The position numbers and the translations under genes were made by a program. From Pseudomonadales bacterium (GTDB taxonomy: Bacteria; Pseudomonadota; Gammaproteobacteria; Pseudomonadales; Azotimanducaceae), in NCBI GenBank assembly GCA_028281005.1, contig JANQKS010000020.1, forward strand, positions 1 through 64,000: a stretch of DNA of 64,000 nucleotides, written 5' to 3'. The notes under the pieces are model-generated. The model ran no database searches. It was not told the DNA's origin and saw only the letters and a program-made list of their open reading frames with translations. Below, one piece after another: positions 43,132 through 53,185 of the stretch. Numbering within the stretch: the stretch's first letter is position 1; each line of letters begins with the position of its first letter.

Positions 43132-45333
43132 TTAAGCCTCAAGCTGCAATGGTAATGAACGCAGACGCTGACCGGTAGCGCGGTAAACCGCGTTAGCGAC
43201 TGCGGGAGCCAGCGGCGGTAAGCCGGGTTCACCGACACCGGTGGGTGCGGTACCGCTGTCGACGATGATCACGTCTACTTCGGGGGCCTCGTTCATACGC
43301 AGAATCGGATAGTCGTGGAAATTGCTTTCTTTGACCGCACCGTTTTGCAGCTCAATTTTGCCGTGCAGGGTGGCCGTCAACCCGAACATGACTGCGCTTT
43401 CCATCTGTGCCCGCACCACGTCGGGGTTCACCGCGATGCCGCAATCAACCACACAGGTGACTTTATGTACGCGAATACCGCCGTCTTCGATGGAGACTTC
43501 GGCAATCTCGGCGACATCGGTGGCAAACGAGTGATGGGATGCAAACCCAAGGGTGTGACCGGCTGCCGGCTGCATGTTGCGCATCGCGTCACCGGCCACC
43601 TTGATGACGTTGTGCAGACGCGGCTTGTTGCGCGTGTTCTGCAAACGAAATTCTATCGGGTCGAGGCCGGCTTTTTCGGCCAATTCATCGATCATCGATT
43701 CGATGGCAAATGCCGTGTAAGAGTGGCCCACAGCGCGCCAGAACGTCAGCGGAAACTCGTGATCAACGCTGTAATGGGTGACCGCCCGGTTAGGAAAGTC
43801 GTAGTCTTCGTAGAGGCCTTCGATGCTCGAATGGTCCACCATCCAACTGCCAAACAAGCTGTCGGTCATATCTCCTAACCACGAGGCCAGGCCGGCCGGC
43901 ATGTTGGGAAGTAGGGCGGGGACCATGTTGCGCAGGGTTGTGGGTGTAATGTTGCCGCCGGCGCGTTGGGCGTCCCAGGCGGTGATCTGACCATTGCCGT
44001 CAATGCCCGCCTTGATGCGCATCAATGATGCGGGGCGATAGACGCTATGACGCATGTCGTCCTCTCGCGACCACAATAGGTGCACGGGTTTGTTGACCGC
44101 TTGTGCTATCTCAGCAATTTCAACGATGTGCGTGAGCGTGCCGCGGCGTCCAAAGCCGCCGCCCAGATAAGTGGAGTGGACGCGGATCTTTTCCGCGGGT
44201 ATCCCCGTCACCCGCTCAATCAAACCCTGAGCGCCAATGGGCCCTTGGGTGCCGGACCACAAGTCGGCCTCGCCATTTTCGAGTTTGAGCACGGCATTCA
44301 TGGGCTCCAACGGCGCGTGCGCCAGGAAGGGTGCCCAGTATTCCGCGTCCACCACCTGCTCGGCCTGCGCAAAACCAACGGCAAGATCACCCTGTTCCGC
44401 TTCAACAACACCGTCACCCGTGGCAAAGGCGTCATCGTAGTCAGCTTTAACCGTTTCGGAGTCGACCTTGGCCAGCGGCACTTCAGCCCAATTGGGTTTG
44501 AGTTTTGCGGCGGCAGTTTTGGCTTGCCAGTAAGTATCGGCCACCACGGCCAAACCGGATGAGATTTCCACAACTTGGTGCACCCCGGGCATCTGTTCCG
44601 CGGCGGTCGTGTCTACGGATACAAGGGTGGCACCAGCCACCGGTGAGCGGACCACTACCGCGTGGACCATGCCTGGGATGTCTATGTCGATGCCAAATTC
44701 AGCGGTGCCGGTGGACTTTGCGATGGAATCCAAGCGAGGCATGGTTTTGCCTATGTATTTGAAGTCCGCGTCGGCTTTCAGCGGCGCTGCCTCCGGTGCC
44801 GCTAGCGTCGCCGCGGTAGCGACAAACTGGCCATAAGGGTGGCGTTCACCGTTGGCGATGACATGCCCGGCATCGGTACGGATGTCCTGCACCGCCACAC
44901 CTAAATCTTGTGCTGCTGCCTGTAGCAAAACGCTAAGCGTGTTGGCCGCTGCTTGGCGCAGGGGCAGATAGTGCGCTTTCAAGGAGTTACTGCCACCGGT
45001 GGCCTGGACCATCATATCCGGATTGGCATAGTCGGAATGTACGCCAGCAAAGACGATGTCCAGGGTGTAAGGGTCGACGTCCAGCTCTTCCGCCACCAAG
45101 GTGCCTAAACCGGTGGTAATGCCTTGCCCCATTTCGTCGCGAGGGCAATAAAATCGCACCAGATTGTCAGGCGTGATTTGCAGGAACGCATTGGCGGTAA
45201 AACCGCCGGGTAGATTCTCGACAGGGATTACAGCGCTTGAGCAACCGCTTAACGAGAAGCCGATGACCAAACCGCCGCCGGCGACTGCGGAACCTCTCAA
45301 GAAGTGTCGTCGTGATAGATTCATGGTGCTCAT
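43132..45333 (-). CDS. Molybdenum hydroxylase large subunit, isoquinoline-1-oxidoreductase-beta-like
   Basis: 733-aa molybdopterin-cytosine-dinucleotide-binding subunit of the xanthine-oxidase family. It has a Tat signal with lipobox-like cysteine ([20 protein letters not shown]), so the complex is periplasmic and possibly membrane-tethered. Conserved segments include [32 protein letters not shown] and [13 protein letters not shown] with the catalytic Glu near the end. It hydroxylates a carbon in an aromatic ring or oxidises an aldehyde, passing electrons to the Fe-S subunit. ATG at 45333 follows CGGAGGTG and overlaps the upstream subunit by four bases. No third (FAD) subunit is present, as in Ior-type enzymes. 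Confidence 0.9.
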   Translation of the reverse strand: MSTMNLSRRHFLRGSAVAGGGLVIGFSLSGCSSAVIPVENLPGGFTANAFLQITPDNLVRFYCPRDEMGQGITTGLGTLVAEELDVDPYTLDIVFAGVHSDYANPDMMVQATGGSNSLKAHYLPLRQAAANTLSVLLQAAAQDLGVAVQDIRTDAGHVIANGERHPYGQFVATAATLAAPEAAPLKADADFKYIGKTMPRLDSIAKSTGTAEFGIDIDIPGMVHAVVVRSPVAGATLVSVDTTAAEQMPGVHQVVEISSGLAVVADTYWQAKTAAAKLKPNWAEVPLAKVDSETVKADYDDAFATGDGVVEAEQGDLAVGFAQAEQVVDAEYWAPFLAHAPLEPMNAVLKLENGEADLWSGTQGPIGAQGLIERVTGIPAEKIRVHSTYLGGGFGRRGTLTHIVEIAEIAQAVNKPVHLLWSREDDMRHSVYRPASLMRIKAGIDGNGQITAWDAQRAGGNITPTTLRNMVPALLPNMPAGLASWLGDMTDSLFGSWMVDHSSIEGLYEDYDFPNRAVTHYSVDHEFPLTFWRAVGHSYTAFAIESMIDELAEKAGLDPIEFRLQNTRNKPRLHNVIKVAGDAMRNMQPAAGHTLGFASHHSFATDVAEIAEVSIEDGGIRVHKVTCVVDCGIAVNPDVVRAQMESAVMFGLTATLHGKIELQNGAVKESNFHDYPILRMNEAPEVDVIIVDSGTAPTGVGEPGLPPLAPAVANAVYRATGQRLRSLPLQLEA

Positions 45334-45827
45334 GCGTTCACCTCCGTACGGGTTTTTGCTTCGTAGGCGAGGTTTTCGTCCGCGGCAACGCTGAGAATGG
45401 CCTGTTTGATGCGCGGATAACAGCCGCAGCGGCATAGATTACCGCTCATCGCTGCGTCGATGTCGGCTGCGGAAGGATTGGGATTCTGTTCAAGCAGAGC
45501 CGCCGCTGACATGATCTGTCCGGATTGACAGTAGCCGCATTGAGGTACGCTATGTGCGTGCCAGGCGGCTTGCAGCGGATGTAAATCGTCAGGAGACCCT
45601 AAGCCTTCAATGGTGGTGACGGCCTTGCCAGCCACGGCGCTAACAGGTGTTACGCACGTGCGTATGGCTTGACCGTCGACGTGCATGGTGCACGCGCCGC
45701 ACAAACCTGCGCCGCAACCGTACTTTGATCCCTTAAGTTTAAACGTGTCCCGCACCACCCAAAGTAAGGGTGTACTGGGATCATCCGTACTGGTGACTTC
45801 CTGGTCGTTGAGGGTAAATTTGATCAT
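45330..45827 (-). CDS. Molybdenum hydroxylase small subunit, two [2Fe-2S]
   Basis: 165 aa. The N-terminal plant-type ferredoxin domain has [15 protein letters not shown] and a fourth Cys in RTCVTP; the C-terminal helical domain has CGYCQSGQ and CRCGCYP. These are the two [2Fe-2S] sites of the family. It ferries electrons from the molybdenum subunit encoded next. First gene of the pair; a TetR gene lies just upstream on the same strand. Confidence 0.92.
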   Translation of the reverse strand: MIKFTLNDQEVTSTDDPSTPLLWVVRDTFKLKGSKYGCGAGLCGACTMHVDGQAIRTCVTPVSAVAGKAVTTIEGLGSPDDLHPLQAAWHAHSVPQCGYCQSGQIMSAAALLEQNPNPSAADIDAAMSGNLCRCGCYPRIKQAILSVAADENLAYEAKTRTEVNA

Positions 45828-45874
45828 GTTGCTCTCGTTTGGTCTCTTTTGCTCGGATTTGTAGTTAAAACTGG

Positions 45875-46543
45875 TTACTGTCCGGCTCGGATCCCACTGA
45901 GGATCCGGCAGGCGTTAGTGACAAAAATCTGCTCTGGCTCAAACCACGCCATAAATTCACGAACGTCTTCGGGTAAAGCCTCGTCCGCCAGCACCGGCCC
46001 TTTGTCATGTTGTGCTGCCCCCACCAGGAGAGCCGGGAGCGCACGCAACACCTCCTGGCACTGTTTGTCGTCCAACTGCAAGGTCTCGCCTAGGTCGCTG
46101 GCTAGTTGCGTTAACTGCGCACGCATCATGCGTTTAGCGTTGACCAACGCATCGATGGATACGTTGTGCTCAACGATGATGTTCAGACGCATCAGAATAG
46201 GCAACAACGTAGCGTCGCTATAAGCCGTGCGAAAAAAGGCGGTGCAAAATGTTTGGTCTGATAGGTCGGATGACAGTTGTGCGCGTAACTTGTTTGCCCA
46301 GGCGCCAATCTTTTCCTCACTCAGCGCCAAAAAAACTTCTTCACGGGTGTGGAAATAAAGGTACAAGGTGCCTTTGGCAAGCCCCACCGACTTCGCCAGA
46401 CCCGCCATGGAAAAGGCTTCAAAGCCAACTTCGAGCAGGTGCGCGTCGGCAGCCTCGAGGATGGTTTGACGACGTTCAACCTTTTGGTCCGCGGAACGTG
46501 CACGTTTGGTGTGTGCAGATTTTGTGATGGGAGATACGCTCAC
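45875..46543 (-). CDS. TetR family transcriptional regulator
   Basis: 222 aa. Helix-turn-helix [27 protein letters not shown], preceded by a Lys/Arg-rich tail. Transcribed ahead of the two molybdenum-hydroxylase genes, with 47 bp between, so possibly one operon. Two palindromes just upstream of its start (46557-46571 and 46581-46593) are good candidate operators for autoregulation. Confidence 0.9.
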   Translation of the reverse strand: MSVSPITKSAHTKRARSADQKVERRQTILEAADAHLLEVGFEAFSMAGLAKSVGLAKGTLYLYFHTREEVFLALSEEKIGAWANKLRAQLSSDLSDQTFCTAFFRTAYSDATLLPILMRLNIIVEHNVSIDALVNAKRMMRAQLTQLASDLGETLQLDDKQCQEVLRALPALLVGAAQHDKGPVLADEALPEDVREFMAWFEPEQIFVTNACRILSGIRAGQ

Positions 46544-46556
46544 GTTGTCGAACTAA

Positions 46557-46593
46557 CTGACGGGTGGTCAGTAATATAAGTGACGAGCGGTCA
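46557..46593. promoter_or_regulatory. Two tandem TetR-type operators
   Basis: CTGAC-GGGTG-GTCAG at 46557-46571 and TGAC-GAGCG-GTCA at 46581-46593. Their centres are about 23 bp apart, close to two helical turns, so two dimers could sit on the same face of the DNA. They lie 14-50 bases upstream of the tetR start and also upstream of the HD-GYP gene on the other strand. Confidence 0.7.
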
Positions 46594-46706
46594 GATAGCA
46601 ACCTCCAAATCGCCTGGGCGTGGGATTCAAGCGTAGATGTTGCCGCTGGCGGTACAACGTGACCTGTTTCGCTAACGAGATTGCGTACGGGATTTATCAT
46701 GGTGTG

Positions 46707-47915
46707 ATGGCCCAAGCGTATTCCCCAGACAACCCTAATCTTATTGAAGTGCCCGTGACGGGACTGGTGCCTGGCATGTTTGTGGTTGAACTGGACAGGC
46801 CCTGGCTTGAGACCCCGTTTGCCATTCAGGGCTTCCTGATCCGCAACCAGCAAGACGCGGAATACGTCGCACAGCATTGTGATTACGTCTACGTGGACCC
46901 GGATCGCAAAGTATCAGCCAGTTCGTTGGCACCCAATCGCAAACGATTGACGGCACCTGATACAGTGTCTGTCAAAGCAGAGTTTGAACGCGTGAAAGTG
47001 GACTTTGCTTCGGCAGTCGAAGTCATGGACGGCGTGTTTTCGCGTATTCGCAGCCACCGACAGGTGGACTTGGCGTCGTTGCAGCAAGCCATCAATCCGC
47101 TCATAGACAGCGTGTTGCGCAACCGCGAGGCGCTGGCGGCCTTGGTGCGCTTAAAGCGCAAAGACAATTACCTATACAGCCACTCGATTGCCACGGCCGT
47201 TTGGGCAGCCATTCTCGGGCGCCATCTCGGCATGGAGAAAAGCGCGCTGCGCCAGCTTGCCCTTGGCGCCTCCATCATGGACGTGGGTATGGTGGATGTG
47301 TCCACTGAATTGTTGGAGCAGACCAACAGCCTGACGCCGCAGCAAGTGCTTGAGATACGTGCCCACGTCGCCGCGGGATTGAAAATGGTGGCTGCATCGG
47401 ATGAGGTTTCCAAGAAGGTGCTAAATATTATTGCCTGCCATCATGAGCGTTTCGACGGCTCCGGATATCCCCAGGGACTTGCCGGCAACGCGATTCCTCC
47501 CATGGCACGCATTGCTGGGTTGGTAGACACCTACGACGCGATGCTGACGGCAAGACCTTATTCGGCCGCGCGCAGTTCGTTCGACGCCATACAGGAGTTG
47601 GTGGACAGCAAAGATGTATTGTTCCAAGCCTCGCTGGTTGAGCACTTCGTGCAGGCTGTGGGCATGTTCCCCACTGGATGTGTCGTGGAATTGAGTTCTG
47701 GTGAAGTGGGGGTTGTGGTAGCGCAGAACCCCACCAGGCGCCTTCGCCCCAAAGTGGTGGTCATTCTTGACGCGGACAAACGCAAGCGGATAGAGCTCAA
47801 AGTGCTTGATTTGAGCAAGTACACGGAGACCGGTAGCGGTACTTCAACCCTTTGGATTGCCAGAGAACTGCAGGCGGGTGCTTACGGCATCAGCCCTGAC
47901 GAGTACTTCCTCTAA
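46707..47915 (+). CDS. HD-GYP domain protein with degenerate HD dyad
   Basis: 402 aa. The N-terminal DUF3391 part (LVPGMFVVELDRPWLETPFAIQG) is followed by an HD-GYP domain. HHERFDGSGYPQGL is intact, as are the outer histidines, but the hallmark HDxGK reads MDVGM (in GASIMDVGMVD), so the first metal-binding His and the Lys are lost. A canonical enzyme would hydrolyse c-di-GMP; here catalysis is doubtful and a c-di-GMP-binding or scaffolding role is possible. The start at 46707 is inferred from family length; the frame opens earlier. The EAL gene begins one base after its stop. Confidence 0.87.
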   Translation: MAQAYSPDNPNLIEVPVTGLVPGMFVVELDRPWLETPFAIQGFLIRNQQDAEYVAQHCDYVYVDPDRKVSASSLAPNRKRLTAPDTVSVKAEFERVKVDFASAVEVMDGVFSRIRSHRQVDLASLQQAINPLIDSVLRNREALAALVRLKRKDNYLYSHSIATAVWAAILGRHLGMEKSALRQLALGASIMDVGMVDVSTELLEQTNSLTPQQVLEIRAHVAAGLKMVAASDEVSKKVLNIIACHHERFDGSGYPQGLAGNAIPPMARIAGLVDTYDAMLTARPYSAARSSFDAIQELVDSKDVLFQASLVEHFVQAVGMFPTGCVVELSSGEVGVVVAQNPTRRLRPKVVVILDADKRKRIELKVLDLSKYTETGSGTSTLWIARELQAGAYGISPDEYFL

Positions 47916-47916
47916 G

Positions 47917-49167
47917 ATGAGCACAAGCGCTAACAAACCCTCTCGAAGTGGGCAACGGCACGCTTATGGCGTCATTCGCCTGTTGGGCCTGGATGATGTC
48001 ATGCACAGCCTCGGTGAACAGAGTTTTGAACTGTACTTGGAAGAGTTTGAATACCGCCTGGGGCAGGCGTTGCGACCGGCTGATAAGTTTACCCAGGCGA
48101 CGCCTGGTAAATACCGTTTGGCTTTGCACGGTGTTGCTCAGGCCAGCTTGATTGAGCTCGCCGCAGCTAAATTGTTGCGCGAACTGAAACTGCCGGTCGA
48201 CATCATTGGTGATCGGTTGCAATTCGACTTTTGCATGGGTTTTGCCGCACCGCAGGGTGAGTGCACAAACAAACAAACTGCTCAGGCCGCCGAAGTAGCG
48301 CTGAAGACTGCGCTGCAGCAACAAAAGAGCTGTGTCATTGCCGATAGCGATGGTGTTGTACCGAAGCAGGCAGACCCCCATTTGCTACCGCGTTTTGCCG
48401 AGGCGCTCGAGCGGGGTGAATTGGTGCTCTACTACCAGGCCAAGGTTGACGCTGCTTTTCAGCGGGTCGTCGGAGCCGAGGGGCTCGTGCGTTGGCATCA
48501 CCCGGAAGAAAAACGCGTCATCACGCCCGGCGAGTTTATTGAGGCAGTAGAAAACTCCGAACTCGTCAAGCCAATGACCGAGTATTTGCTGCGAGCTGGT
48601 ATTGCCCGTTGTGTGGAGTGGGCGCCGCCGTTAACGGTGGCCATCAATATCCCCCCCGCGGTGCTGGAAACCGCGGACATACTGCCGGTAGTGGGCGATG
48701 CTCTGCAGTTTTTTGGCTTGGATGCAGCACGGCTTATTCTGGAGATCACCGAGCGCGGCGAGTTGCCGGACCAATCGTTACAACAACTGGAGGCGTTGCG
48801 TGGTCTCGGCGTCAAGATATCGATTGACGATTTTGGCACCGGCCAGTGCTCATTGTCGTATTTTCGAGACCTTCCAGCAGATCAAGTCAAAATCGACGCT
48901 TCATTTGTCATGGCGATGCAGTCTTCTCATAAAGATCGCTCGATCGTGCGTGGTTGTATAGACCTGGCCCACCACTGCGAAATGCAAGTCGTGGCGGAAG
49001 GGGTGGAAGACAAACAAACCGCCGCGGATTTAAAAGAGATGGGCTGCGACATGCTGCAAGGTTATTGGATCGGCAAACCACTGCCGTTTGAAGAATTTGA
49101 ACGTGCGCACTTACTTGGCCAAGCAGCAGAGCAGGAACCGGATTTGTTTGCCGCCTTGCTGAAATGA
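47917..49167 (+). CDS. EAL domain c-di-GMP phosphodiesterase with degenerate GGDEF-like N-terminus
   Basis: 416 aa. Residues from about 170 onward form an EAL domain: GAEGLVRW (EGL instead of EAL, Glu kept), NIPP, LEITE, IDDFGTG, VKIDASFV and VAEGVED, so the metal and catalytic residues are present. The first 140 residues look like a GGDEF fold without its motif (the equivalent loop reads ATPGKYRLAL), probably sensory. It should hydrolyse c-di-GMP. Coupled to the HD-GYP gene (stop, one base, start). Confidence 0.88.
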   Translation: MSTSANKPSRSGQRHAYGVIRLLGLDDVMHSLGEQSFELYLEEFEYRLGQALRPADKFTQATPGKYRLALHGVAQASLIELAAAKLLRELKLPVDIIGDRLQFDFCMGFAAPQGECTNKQTAQAAEVALKTALQQQKSCVIADSDGVVPKQADPHLLPRFAEALERGELVLYYQAKVDAAFQRVVGAEGLVRWHHPEEKRVITPGEFIEAVENSELVKPMTEYLLRAGIARCVEWAPPLTVAINIPPAVLETADILPVVGDALQFFGLDAARLILEITERGELPDQSLQQLEALRGLGVKISIDDFGTGQCSLSYFRDLPADQVKIDASFVMAMQSSHKDRSIVRGCIDLAHHCEMQVVAEGVEDKQTAADLKEMGCDMLQGYWIGKPLPFEEFERAHLLGQAAEQEPDLFAALLK

Positions 49168-49316
49168 CTCGCTCAGGCTGACCACACACAACGTTATTCA
49201 AGTAGCTTGCGCATAAACTGGCTTGAGCGGGAAAAATGTTCAGGGTGAGACTCACTTACTTTTATTTAAAGGCGGCATGGTCGATAACCGTCCGTGCAGA
49301 CGCATTGGGTCGTTGA

Positions 49317-50180
49317 ATGGAGACTACGAACCACGTGGACGAACAAGAATCGAATGGCGCGCGCCAGTTGTTGCAGCAGCGCATAGAAGACGGTGAACTT
49401 GATCTACCGATGTTGCCGCAAGTGGTCACCGAGGTACTTGCCTTGGTGGAAGATCCTGAATCGGAGATGGCAGAACTTGCGGCGTTAATACAAACCGACC
49501 AATCCCTGGCCGGGCATGTCATGCGCATTGCTAATTCCGCAGCGTTTAATGCCGCGGTCCCAATTGCTTCTCTGCAACAAGGGATCTCGCGCTTGGGTAT
49601 GCAAAACATCGCGGAAATTGCGCTCACCGCCACCATGGGTTCAACCGTGTTCAAAGTGGCGGGATATGAAGCCCTGATCAAACATATGTGGCAATTTTCC
49701 CTTGCGACAGGTTTATGGGCAAAAGAGATTGCGCGCCTGCGCCGACAAAATGTTGAGAACGCTTTTTTGTGTGGGCTATTGCTGCAGGTCGGCAAACCCG
49801 TGGTGTTACAGGCTCTGACCGAGCTAAAAACCGGCATAGCGTCGGAAGATGTGGCGGTGTTGATAGATGAGTTTCAAGCCGGGGTCAGCGCAATGTTGGT
49901 AGAAGCCTGGCAGCTTCCACCTTTGGTCGCGGAAACCATCAAGGGCGTCGAAGATCTGCAGCAAGTGGCTGATCCTGCGGCGGGAACCTTGGACAACGTG
50001 GCTACCGTCAATGCCGCCTATTTTATGACCCAACAGTTATTGGCGAGCGAACCGCTAGACGCGGAGGCATTACATAGCGAGCAGGTGCTGGTAGAGGTGA
50101 ATTTCTATCCAGACGACGTTGCTCAACTTGTCCAACATGGACCTGCCATAAGCGACACAATGGAGGTGTTAGCGCTATGA
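49317..50180 (+). CDS. HDOD domain protein
   Basis: 287 aa. The HDOD region spans most of the protein: ELDLPMLPQVVTEVLALVEDP, LIQTDQSLAGHVMRIANSAAF and ISRLGMQNIAEIAL. HDOD proteins lack HD catalytic residues and work as signalling adaptors, often with c-di-GMP modules. A second HDOD protein is encoded at 61291. Its stop overlaps the start of sthA by four bases. Confidence 0.88.
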   Translation: METTNHVDEQESNGARQLLQQRIEDGELDLPMLPQVVTEVLALVEDPESEMAELAALIQTDQSLAGHVMRIANSAAFNAAVPIASLQQGISRLGMQNIAEIALTATMGSTVFKVAGYEALIKHMWQFSLATGLWAKEIARLRRQNVENAFLCGLLLQVGKPVVLQALTELKTGIASEDVAVLIDEFQAGVSAMLVEAWQLPPLVAETIKGVEDLQQVADPAAGTLDNVATVNAAYFMTQQLLASEPLDAEALHSEQVLVEVNFYPDDVAQLVQHGPAISDTMEVLAL

Positions 50181-51619
50181 AAAAATACGATCTCATTGTT
50201 ATCGGCAGTGGGCCGGCTGGACAAAAAGCCGCTGTACAGGCTGCAAAAGCCGGTAAGCGTGTGGCGCTGGTGGAAGGTGACCGTCACCTCGGTGGCGCGT
50301 GTGTACATCGGGGCACCATCCCAAGTAAGACGTTGCGTGAAAACGCGCTGCGGGTGGTCGATATGCGTTCACACGCGCAATTGTTTTCTTTTTCCGTACG
50401 GCCGGATCTGGAAATGGCGGCGCTCATCGAGAGTATGAGCGATGTGCTCGGTGCACACGATCAGTACATTGGTGCCCAGCTGGAGCGGAACGGTATTGAC
50501 CGCATTCACGGAAGGGCCAGCTACCTGGATCAGCACAGAATGAAAATCTCCCAACCCGGCGGTGCCGAGCAGGAGATTTATGGCGCAAACTCCATTATTT
50601 GCTGTGGTTCGGTACCACGGGATGTGCCGCACATCCCTGTTGATCATGAACATGTTTTTGACAGCGATTCCATTCTCTCCATGATTTATCTGCCGCAATC
50701 CCTGACCGTGTTAGGCGGTGGTGTGATTGCCAGTGAATACGCCACGGTGTTTGCCAGCCTTGGGGTGGAAGTGACCATGATTGATCGCTATGACAAACCA
50801 CTGGGTTTTCTTGATGCCGCCTTAGTGGACTTGTTTGTTGAAGCGTTGGATGAAACCGGGGTGCGCTTTATCGGCGGGGAAACCGTCAAACAGGTGACCT
50901 GGGACGGTGTTTCTCAAGTGGTGACAGAAACCGAAAGCGGGCAAGTGATTCGCAGCGAAAAGTTGTTGTTGGCAGCGGGGCGTGTCGCCAACGTGAAAGG
51001 CCTCAACATTGAAAACGCCGGATTGCAGTTAAACGAACAAGGGGTGTTGAGCGTAGACGAAAACTGTCGCACCGAGGTGGCCAACATTTTTGCGGCGGGT
51101 GATGTTATCGGTCCGCCGTCATTAGCATCCGCTTCCATGGAACAGGGCCGCCGCGCGGCGTGTGCGGCGTTGGACATTGATCTAGGGACATTTTCGGATC
51201 TCATTCCTGCGGGTATCTACGCCATTCCGGAATTGTCCACGGTAGGGATGAGCGAAGCCCAGGCGCGCGATGTGTACGGCGACCCGATTGTCGGCGTGGC
51301 CCGCTTTGAAGAGATAGCTCGAGGCCACATCTCGGAAATTCAAGACGGGCAACTGCGCATGATTGCGGATCCCAAGGGCGAAAAGGTAGTGGGCATTCAA
51401 ATCATCGGTGAAGGCGCCACAGAGCTCATTCACATTGGCCAAATGGCGCTGGTGTATGGGCCGCAAATCGACAATTTTGTCGAAAACACCTTTAACTTTC
51501 CGACCATGGCGGAAGCCTACCGTGTGGCCGCGCTCAACGTGCTTGGACAGCGGGCGCAAAAAGCCACATATGTTAGCAGCGATTTGAGCCCTAGTTACTC
51601 GATGTCTAACGGCCGGTAG
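50177..51619 (+). CDS. sthA: Soluble pyridine nucleotide transhydrogenase (SthA type)
   Basis: 480-aa flavoprotein of the dihydrolipoamide-dehydrogenase family. FAD motif IGSGPAGQKAAVQA, the SthA-like GGACVHRGTIPSKTLRE stretch (a single Cys, so no redox disulfide), NAD motif VLGGGVIASEYA, and FAAGDVIGPPSLAS. It equilibrates NADPH and NADH in the cytoplasm. Overlap with the HDOD gene (ATGA) is unusual and suggests co-translation, though a functional link is unclear. Confidence 0.85.
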   Translation: MKKYDLIVIGSGPAGQKAAVQAAKAGKRVALVEGDRHLGGACVHRGTIPSKTLRENALRVVDMRSHAQLFSFSVRPDLEMAALIESMSDVLGAHDQYIGAQLERNGIDRIHGRASYLDQHRMKISQPGGAEQEIYGANSIICCGSVPRDVPHIPVDHEHVFDSDSILSMIYLPQSLTVLGGGVIASEYATVFASLGVEVTMIDRYDKPLGFLDAALVDLFVEALDETGVRFIGGETVKQVTWDGVSQVVTETESGQVIRSEKLLLAAGRVANVKGLNIENAGLQLNEQGVLSVDENCRTEVANIFAAGDVIGPPSLASASMEQGRRAACAALDIDLGTFSDLIPAGIYAIPELSTVGMSEAQARDVYGDPIVGVARFEEIARGHISEIQDGQLRMIADPKGEKVVGIQIIGEGATELIHIGQMALVYGPQIDNFVENTFNFPTMAEAYRVAALNVLGQRAQKATYVSSDLSPSYSMSNGR

Positions 51620-52731
51620 TAGTCCTTGCCTTGGGCCACGTATTCGCCCATGAACGTCATAAACTGCTCGCCTGCTGAGCCTTCTTCAGTCAGCGTCAGG
51701 TTTTGGCGAAAGAAGTTCACGCTGTCCGGGTTGAGCGCGCGTGCCATTTCCCAGTATTGATCCGCCTTGTCATTTTCGCCGTGGCTGCGGAATAGATTGC
51801 CGAGCCGGAATGCCGCGTCTGCCTTAAACTGCTCCGGCGTGTAGTCGCGAATGTTGGCGGTTACCGTAGCGGCCGATTGCACGTGTTTGCTGTCAGCGCC
51901 GTTTGCAATCCAGTCTTTTAGCGCCGGCGTATAGACATCGTTACCAAAGGTGATGGTCTGGTCGCCTTCCCCAAACTCGTGGATTTTGGAGTAGGTGCCT
52001 TCGTCGATGCGCACAATCCTGCCTTCTTCATCAATCCATGCGGATGACGGTACGTTCACAAAATTGAATGCGCTGCTGATGATGTGATCGGTGTCTATCA
52101 CTTGCACGTAGGTAGGATCTGCCGCATCAAAAATTGGGCCGGCCACCGCCTCTCCGCCGGTATCTTCGGCCACGCAAATTAGGACAAAATTTGGATCGTT
52201 GATTTCTGCATATACTTGTTGCCACACGGGCACGTCGAGGAAGCAGCCTCACCACGATGACCAGGTAACAATGAGGGCTTTTTTGCCTTTTAGATCAGCC
52301 ATGCGGATGACGTTACCCTGCCGATCACTGATCTTGAAGTCAGGCGCCATAGCGTTGAGCATCATATTTTCGCGCTTGGCGGGCAATTCGGCAAAACTCC
52401 ATACCCGGGCATCAAGATCCGCGACGTAAGGTTGCCCCATCAAATCCGCAAATGCCGTCAGGTTGAACCACTGCGCACCATTTTGTTCCGCCATGAGGGT
52501 ATCGTTGAGCGGCACGCACCTGTCTTGGTAACAAGCGCCTTCTGGCTTTAACTCAAAACCGTTGACGCGCGGCAGATCTTGCGGGCGGATCAGCAGGCCG
52601 TCACCTTCTCCGGTTTCGCCTAACGTGATGTTATTGCCTTGATACAGCACAGTGGTGCTGCCCGTAGGGTGAATAGGGGTTTTCTCAAACGGATGCCGCA
52701 GCTCCGGAAATGCCATCATATTTTCAGCCAC
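51595..52731 (-). CDS. ResA-like thioredoxin-fold selenoprotein (UGC motif)
   Basis: 378 codons in a single frame interrupted only by TGA at codon 161 (52249-52251), in WSSW-U-GC. The surrounding sequence NAMAPDFKISDRQGNVIRM and LKGKKALIVTW is a redoxin fold, and U-G-C takes the place of the N-terminal redox motif; a family of ResA-like proteins with a WAxxUGC motif is known. A small hairpin with a GU loop follows 17 bases behind the TGA. N-terminal 120 residues form an extra domain with a Cys pair (ACYQDRC); the C-terminal part looks TPR-like (AFRLGNLFRSHGENDKADQYW). GTG at 52731 or ATG at 52719 starts it. Without Sec, the product would be cut in two. Confidence 0.85.
52220..52232 (-). promoter_or_regulatory. 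Candidate bacterial SECIS hairpin, ResA-like gene
   Basis: On the minus strand UGCC, loop CGUGU, GGCA, beginning 17 bases after the TGA. The stem is only four pairs before a bulge, so support is moderate; the GU in the loop fits the SelB-binding pattern. Confidence 0.45.
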
Positions 52732-53185
52732 GCCCCACCTCGCTTGCGCTTGTTACTCTGTAAAAGTGACATCCTACTGGGTTTTGCCTTGGTGGAGAAC
52801 TCCTGCCATAGCCGTGCCAGGGGTTAGTCCGGCAGCCCCAGCACGCACTAGCCACAGGCGTGTCATAGACAACTCTTTAGCAGAAAAACCTATGCCTTGC
52901 CAACCTATCCCTGGGTGCCGCGAATGCGCATCTGTAATTCAAGTGGGGACTTTACGCATTCAGCTTCGACGTACTTGAAAATTGAAGTGGTGGCCCCGGC
53001 GTTTACCTATGCATCGTTAGACGACTTGTTTGCCACCTACTAGCGGCTGCGAGATCCGGCTACCTTACTGCAACGTCCGCGTATCGACCCTGAGCAGGTG
53101 TTTGATCAGCTGCCTTGACCCTGGGTGCATCTCTGCTCCATGCACGTGGTAGTCTAGTATCCAGGCCGCAACTGGGAGGACTATC
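52732..53185. pseudogene. Gene-poor stretch with one decayed reading frame
   Basis: Most of the stretch shows nothing recognisable. From 52975 to 53118 the plus strand has a protein-like frame (VVAPAFTYASLDDLFATY, then RLRDPATLLQRPRIDPEQVF) broken by a TAG at 53041 and ending at TGA 53116. A CAG-to-TAG change would explain the stop. The parent gene is not recognised. The ribosome-binding site GGGAGGA of the next gene is at the right end. Confidence 0.35.
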
